Origin: a virus
Reading direction: 5' to 3' (one strand)
Virus record (IMG/VR): IMGVR_UViG_3300036853_000022
Location: 1-24,601 of that record
Length of the DNA: 24,601 nucleotides
The notes below the pieces were generated by a model. The model saw nothing but the letters and a program-made list of their open reading frames with translations, ran no database searches and was not told where the DNA came from. Positions 22,463-24,601 of this stretch are shown here, piece after piece. The position numbers and the translations under genes are program-made. Position 1 is the first letter of the stretch. Every line of letters starts with the position of its first letter.

Positions 22463-22818
22463 CCGTCTACTACGCCGACAAAGAGTTCCCCGGCCAGCCG
22501 TTCACGCTGTACGACTCCGACCATGTGACGGTCGTGCCGCTCGTCACCGGCGGATGGACCGGCAAGGTCGAGATCATCCGGGTCGACAACGAACACCTGG
22601 TGGTCACACAGACCACCGACATCGTCCTCTCGAACACGGCCCCGAACTTCACCCGCACGAAGTGGGCCGCCGCGACGCTCGCAGCAATCGTCGCCGACAT
22701 GGGCACCGAAACGACCGTCGAATACAAAGAGCACCCAGTCATCACGGTGGGTGGCGCCGACGAAGGCATCGGTACCGGCGACCCTGTCATCCACACCTTC
22801 AAGAAGGTGCCCGTATGA
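22459..22818 (+). CDS. Small protein of unknown function
   Basis: A 119-aa protein with ATG 22459 overlapping the fibre stop (ATGA), AGGAG upstream. It opens MTVYYADKEFPGQPFTLYD and has two segments that read as beta-strands (KVEIIRVDNEHLVVTQ, ETTVEYKEHPVITVG) and a helix (TRTKWAAATLAAIVADM). Conserved phage proteins near fibre genes look like this, but I cannot name a family. It could be a fibre chaperone. Confidence 0.65.
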   Translation: MTVYYADKEFPGQPFTLYDSDHVTVVPLVTGGWTGKVEIIRVDNEHLVVTQTTDIVLSNTAPNFTRTKWAAATLAAIVADMGTETTVEYKEHPVITVGGADEGIGTGDPVIHTFKKVPV

Positions 22819-23156
22819 CCGGGTTTGTGTGGGTGTATCCGGCCGTTGTCGATCACGTCTACGACGGCGACACGATCTACATGACCATCGACCAAGGGTT
22901 CCACCACCACCTCGGTGCGCCTGGCGACCCGATCCGCTGCCGGGTGATCGGGATCAATGCTCCCGAGATGGACACCCCCGAAGGCGTCGCCGCCCGTGAC
23001 TTCGCCATGACGCTCCTCGCTCCCGCCATGCCCGTCATCTTCACCTCGAGGAAGCTCGACCAGTACGGCCGGCCGCTCGGTGACATCACCTTGCCGGGCG
23101 GTCGGGACTTCGGCCGGACCATGCTCGAGGCAGGCCACGCGGTGGTCTACTCCTAG
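22815..23156 (+). CDS. Staphylococcal nuclease-like (SNase/thermonuclease) protein
   Basis: A 113-aa protein, ATGA-coupled. The family motifs VYDGDT (D17, D19), RVIGINAPE (R43, E51) and QYGR (R86) match the R-E-R active site and calcium-site acids of staphylococcal nuclease. The usual Asp in the VDTPE motif is Asn48 here, a change also common in phage members. It is shorter than the secreted enzyme and has no signal peptide. It would cut DNA or RNA in the cell, perhaps to free nucleotides or aid host DNA breakdown. It is the last gene before the terminator. Confidence 0.85.
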   Translation: MTGFVWVYPAVVDHVYDGDTIYMTIDQGFHHHLGAPGDPIRCRVIGINAPEMDTPEGVAARDFAMTLLAPAMPVIFTSRKLDQYGRPLGDITLPGGRDFGRTMLEAGHAVVYS

Positions 23157-23159
23157 CTC

Positions 23160-23205
23160 GTGGCGGCGGCTGGTGCCGCATGGTCGAGCCAACGGCCGCC
23201 GCCAC
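23160..23205 (+). other. GC-rich hairpin after the late operon
   Basis: GTGGCGGCGGC (23160-23170) and GCCGCCGCCAC (23195-23205) form a perfect 11-bp stem around a 24-nt loop, starting 4 bases after the nuclease stop. It has no T-tract. It probably protects the transcript end or acts with the second hairpin. Confidence 0.45.
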
Positions 23206-23229
23206 CCCGAATGGTGGGGACCACGTATC

Positions 23230-23280
23230 GAGCCCACCCTCCGCGCCACCCCCTTTCGGGCGCGTGAGGGTGGGCTCTTT
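23230..23280 (+). terminator. Rho-independent terminator of the late operon
   Basis: GAGCCCACCCT (23230-23240) pairs perfectly with AGGGTGGGCTC (23267-23277). An inner CGCGCC/GGCGCG stem (23242-23247 with 23259-23264) stacks inside. TTTGCG follows, a short T run as in many high-GC actinobacterial terminators. It separates the structural operon from the promoter-driven small genes. Confidence 0.75.
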
Positions 23281-23290
23281 GCGTTGCGGC

Positions 23291-23312
23291 GGAAAGAATC
23301 TTAGGGATTTCC
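23291..23312 (+). promoter_or_regulatory. Possible operator: GGAAA-N12-TTTCC upstream of promoter 1
   Basis: Inverted GGAAA (23291-23295) and TTTCC (23308-23312) flank a 12-bp centre, just upstream of promoter 1. The same element with an 11-bp centre is at 23695-23715 before promoter 2. Conservation of the arms despite divergence of the centre suggests a protein-binding site, though chance remains possible. Confidence 0.4.
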
Positions 23313-23322
23313 ACCCGGCGCC

Positions 23323-23351
23323 TTGACAGGAGTAAGCGCCGGGTGCATAAT
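23323..23351 (+). promoter_or_regulatory. Promoter 1 (sigma-70-like) for leaderless gene at 23358
   Basis: TTGACA at 23323-23328 and CATAAT at 23346-23351, separated by exactly 17 bp. With normal geometry +1 falls on A 23358, the first base of the downstream ATG, so the transcript would be leaderless. The -35 box is flanked by perfect 10-bp inverted arms CACCCGGCGC (23312-23321) and GCGCCGGGTG (23336-23345), a possible operator overlapping the promoter. Confidence 0.8.
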
Positions 23352-23357
23352 GCTTAC

Positions 23358-23498
23358 ATGACGACACGAGCCATCCTCCTCAAGACCAGCCCCGGCGTTT
23401 GGTATGTCCGCTACGAGTCGGACCTTCGCCTAGTCGGCCCCTTCTCCACCAAGAAGGCCGCTCAGGTTGCGGTTGACCGGGCGAACGGTACCCAGTGA
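23358..23498 (+). CDS. Small leaderless protein (DUF2188-like shape)
   Basis: A 46-aa protein (ATG 23358, on the predicted +1). GVWYVRYESDLRLVGPFSTK then a helix KKAAQVAVDRANG, that is strand-strand-strand-helix with a W-Y-V and F-S-T-K core. This resembles DUF2188-like small domains of unknown function. It has the same look as the products at 23763 and 24124. TGATG-coupled to the next gene. Confidence 0.75.
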   Translation: MTTRAILLKTSPGVWYVRYESDLRLVGPFSTKKAAQVAVDRANGTQ

Positions 23499-23686
23499 TG
23501 GAGCGACCAGAGTGGGTCCCAGCAGACGAGCCAATACCCAACCTCGCGCTGAGCGATCCGCTGGAGGTGGTAGTGGCAGGAGCCATTTCCACCCTGCCGC
23601 CTTTCGCTGCGTATCACCCAGCATGGGCACTACCTCACGCCCAACGAGCGGTAGCCGCTGTCATGGAATGGGAGCCAGATCAATGA
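23498..23686 (+). CDS. Small protein of unknown function
   Basis: A 62-aa protein with ATG 23498 in TGATG. EWVPADEPIPNLALSDP is followed by a helix-like VVVAGAISTLPPF and HAQRAVAAVMEWEPDQ. No family recognised. It may be carried only by coupling, since no SD stands before it. Its end lies 41 bases before promoter 2. Confidence 0.6.
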   Translation: MERPEWVPADEPIPNLALSDPLEVVVAGAISTLPPFAAYHPAWALPHAQRAVAAVMEWEPDQ

Positions 23687-23727
23687 CCACCCGCGGAAAG
23701 ATTCCCAAGATTTCCACCGGGTGGGTA

Positions 23728-23756
23728 TTGACAGGAGTTAGCGCCGGGTGCATAAT
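23728..23756 (+). promoter_or_regulatory. Promoter 2, duplicate of promoter 1
   Basis: TTGACA at 23728-23733, 17-bp spacer and CATAAT at 23751-23756. From TTGACA through ATGACGACA (44 bp, 23728-23771) it differs from promoter 1 (23323-23366) by one base. +1 again falls on the A of an ATG (23763). The left arm of the inverted repeat has changed to CCACCGGGTGG, so the flanking operator is not intact here. Confidence 0.8.
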
Positions 23757-23762
23757 GCTTAC

Positions 23763-23951
23763 ATGACGACAACGCACCTCAGCCGAATCAGCCGGGGCCT
23801 TCATGGCGCCAACATCAACGGGCATCTCGTCCTGGTCGCCGGTCACAAGGGCGAGTGGGTCGTGAGCGTGGACGGCGAGACCCTCGGAACCTGCGAGTCC
23901 CTGGTCGACGCCGAAGTCACCGCCGAGCTTCATGTGATGGTGACGGCATGA
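23763..23951 (+). CDS. Small leaderless protein (DUF2188-like shape)
   Basis: A 62-aa protein starting at ATG 23763, the predicted +1 of promoter 2. The GTG at 23748 lies inside the promoter and is unlikely. HLVLVAGHKGEWVVSVDGET and a helix VDAEVTAELHVM follow the strand-strand-helix pattern of the 23358 product. Ends with ATGA to the next gene. Confidence 0.75.
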   Translation: MTTTHLSRISRGLHGANINGHLVLVAGHKGEWVVSVDGETLGTCESLVDAEVTAELHVMVTA

Positions 23952-24127
23952 CGGCCTGGCCCTTCACCCCCGACGACGTCATCCACGTCGGCCAGACCGT
24001 CGACACCTGGGGCAGAGTGACCGTCGCCTTCCGCCGCGGCTCCCTCGTCCAAGTCGCCCGGGTCGACGCCACCCCCGCCGCATCCATCATCGACCGAGCA
24101 GTCAACGCAGTGAGGAGCGCAAGGTGA
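23948..24127 (+). CDS. Small protein of unknown function
   Basis: A 59-aa protein; ATG 23948 is set by ATGA. DVIHVGQTVDTWGRVTVAFR forms the body and the last ~13 residues IIDRAVNAVRSAR are encoded by a 36-bp element repeated exactly 301 bp downstream. GTGA couples to the next gene. It looks like a beta-strand domain with a helical basic tail. Family unknown. Confidence 0.65.
   Translation: MTAWPFTPDDVIHVGQTVDTWGRVTVAFRRGSLVQVARVDATPAASIIDRAVNAVRSAR
24086..24121 (+). repeat. 36-bp direct repeat, copy 1
   Basis: An exact 36-bp repeat of 24387-24422, beginning ATCATCGACCGAGCAGTC. It codes for the C-terminus IIDRAVNAVRSA and includes GTGAGGAGCG, the SD of the next gene. The two copies bracket the two small genes at 24124-24428. 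Confidence 0.95.
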
Positions 24128-24258
24128 AGTACGAGCTGGTCTACTCACCCGATGACGGCGGCTGGTACGCCTCGGAGTTCCCGAGCGGCCGAACGACCGC
24201 CGTCTACCGCTCGAAGTCGGAAGCCAGGGAGTCAGCCGAAGCAGGTAACTGGGAATGA
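24124..24258 (+). CDS. Small protein (DUF2188-like shape)
   Basis: A 44-aa protein with GTG 24124 in GTGA, GAGGAG in the repeat 6 bases upstream. KYELVYSPDDGGWYASEFPS, then VYRSKSEARESAEAGN. Strand-strand-strand-helix again, with the W-Y core of the two leaderless proteins. Ends ATGA. Confidence 0.65.
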   Translation: MKYELVYSPDDGGWYASEFPSGRTTAVYRSKSEARESAEAGNWE

Positions 24259-24428
24259 CCGGCCCCGAACCGACACCGGGTGCGATGCCCGAGCTTTGTC
24301 GAGTACCCACCGATGGTGGCGACGCTCAACACCCAGTGCCATGCGGCATGTACTTACCGTGCCCAAAACACCAATGGTCGCCTGGGATCATCGACCGAGC
24401 AGTCAACGCAGTGAGGAGCGCACGATGA
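24255..24428 (+). CDS. Small Cys/His protein, C-terminus shared with upstream gene
   Basis: A 57-aa protein starting at ATG 24255 in ATGA. Three Cys and His residues (ELCRVP, VPCGMY, LPCPKHQW) with the order C-x14-C-x5-C-x2-H could form a zinc site, though not a named finger. The last 13 residues, IIDRAVNAVRSAR, are the same as in the 23948 product because both end in the 36-bp repeat. This suggests recombination of gene bodies onto a shared tail. Coupled to the next gene by ATGA. Confidence 0.6.
   Translation: MTGPEPTPGAMPELCRVPTDGGDAQHPVPCGMYLPCPKHQWSPGIIDRAVNAVRSAR
24387..24422 (+). repeat. 36-bp direct repeat, copy 2
   Basis: Identical to 24086-24121, encoding the end of the 24255 gene and the SD for the gene at 24425. 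Confidence 0.95.
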
Positions 24429-24601
24429 AGACCACCGTTCAAGTCCCCCCGCGGTTCTACGACGACCACGTCGTGCGCGGGTTGCCGGCAGGCAAGGTGC
24501 TGTACCGGGCCAAGCGTTACGTCCGAGTCCAGATGACGGCCGATGAGCTGGCCGAGCTGCTGAGTGATGCGCAGCACTACGCGACGGAGGATGCCTTCGG
24601 G
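24425..24601 (+). CDS. Small protein, cut by window end
   Basis: 59 codons are visible from ATG 24425 and the frame is open at the window edge. MKTTVQVPPRFYDDHVVRGL, then YVRVQMTADELAELLSDAQH. The last part is a helix that reads like the end of a short domain. Family unknown; incomplete. Confidence 0.6.
   Translation, partial: MKTTVQVPPRFYDDHVVRGLPAGKVLYRAKRYVRVQMTADELAELLSDAQHYATEDAFG

Noticed and set aside
23683-23766. 27-codon ORF (ATGA-coupled) starting MTTRGKIPKISTGW
   Set aside because: It reads straight through the upstream element and promoter 2 and stops at the promoter's own ATG. The DNA is explained as regulatory.
1-24601. Search for CRISPR array, tRNA, integrase or insertion sequence
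   Set aside because: No regularly spaced repeats, cloverleaf, recombinase motifs or transposase was seen on either strand.

Overview
The window is the late, structural part of a tailed-phage genome with siphovirus architecture (HK97-type head, a tape measure of modest length, no contractile sheath gene seen). It ends in the start of a second transcription unit of very small genes. Every gene I can support lies on the + strand. The DNA is G+C-rich by eye, and GTG and TTG starts occur. The cell-wall enzymes are of types frequent in actinobacteriophages (a DUF1906/Rv2525c-like hydrolase and a VanY-type M15 peptidase). Two promoters place +1 exactly on the A of an ATG, that is, leaderless mRNAs, which are common in Actinobacteria. 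I infer a phage of a high-GC actinobacterial host, possibly environmental. The host genus cannot be read from the sequence. I saw no integrase, tRNA, CRISPR array or insertion sequence.

Layout: 32-5429 is the packaging and head module (TerS-like, TerL, a 47-aa membrane peptide, portal, prohead protease, major capsid). Two RNA hairpins follow the capsid gene (5430-5516). 5549-8601 holds a protein with an internal duplication, a small AT-hook-like protein, an unexpected glycosyltransferase/methyltransferase pair, and two head-tail connector/terminator genes. 8613-14512 is the tail: two small virion-type proteins, two tail-tube-like proteins, a basic gp10-like protein, the tape measure and a large minor tail protein. 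No obvious frameshifted tail-assembly-chaperone pair was seen. 14534-15166 is a fibre/tip protein.

15163-18963 is a crowded lysis and membrane module: a DUF1906 hydrolase, an M15 peptidase with an in-frame internal start whose Shine-Dalgarno lies in a perfect hairpin, a holin of the r1t type and several tiny membrane or secreted proteins. Beta-rich virion-type genes then resume (18948-22462), including a lone LysM protein and a 624-aa fibre with about 16 repeats of 18-20 residues. A small unknown protein and a staphylococcal-nuclease-like protein close the operon, followed by two tandem hairpins (23160-23280), the second resembling a terminator.

From 23291 the organisation changes. Two near-identical promoters (TTGACA, 17 bp, CATAAT) about 405 bp apart each start a leaderless small gene. 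The seven small genes from 23358 on average about 55 residues, and several share a one-domain strand-strand-helix look. A 36-bp perfect direct repeat there carries both the end of one gene and the ribosome-binding site of the next. Most genes in the window are coupled by ATGA, GTGA or TGATG overlaps, so the late region is probably translated from long polycistronic transcripts.
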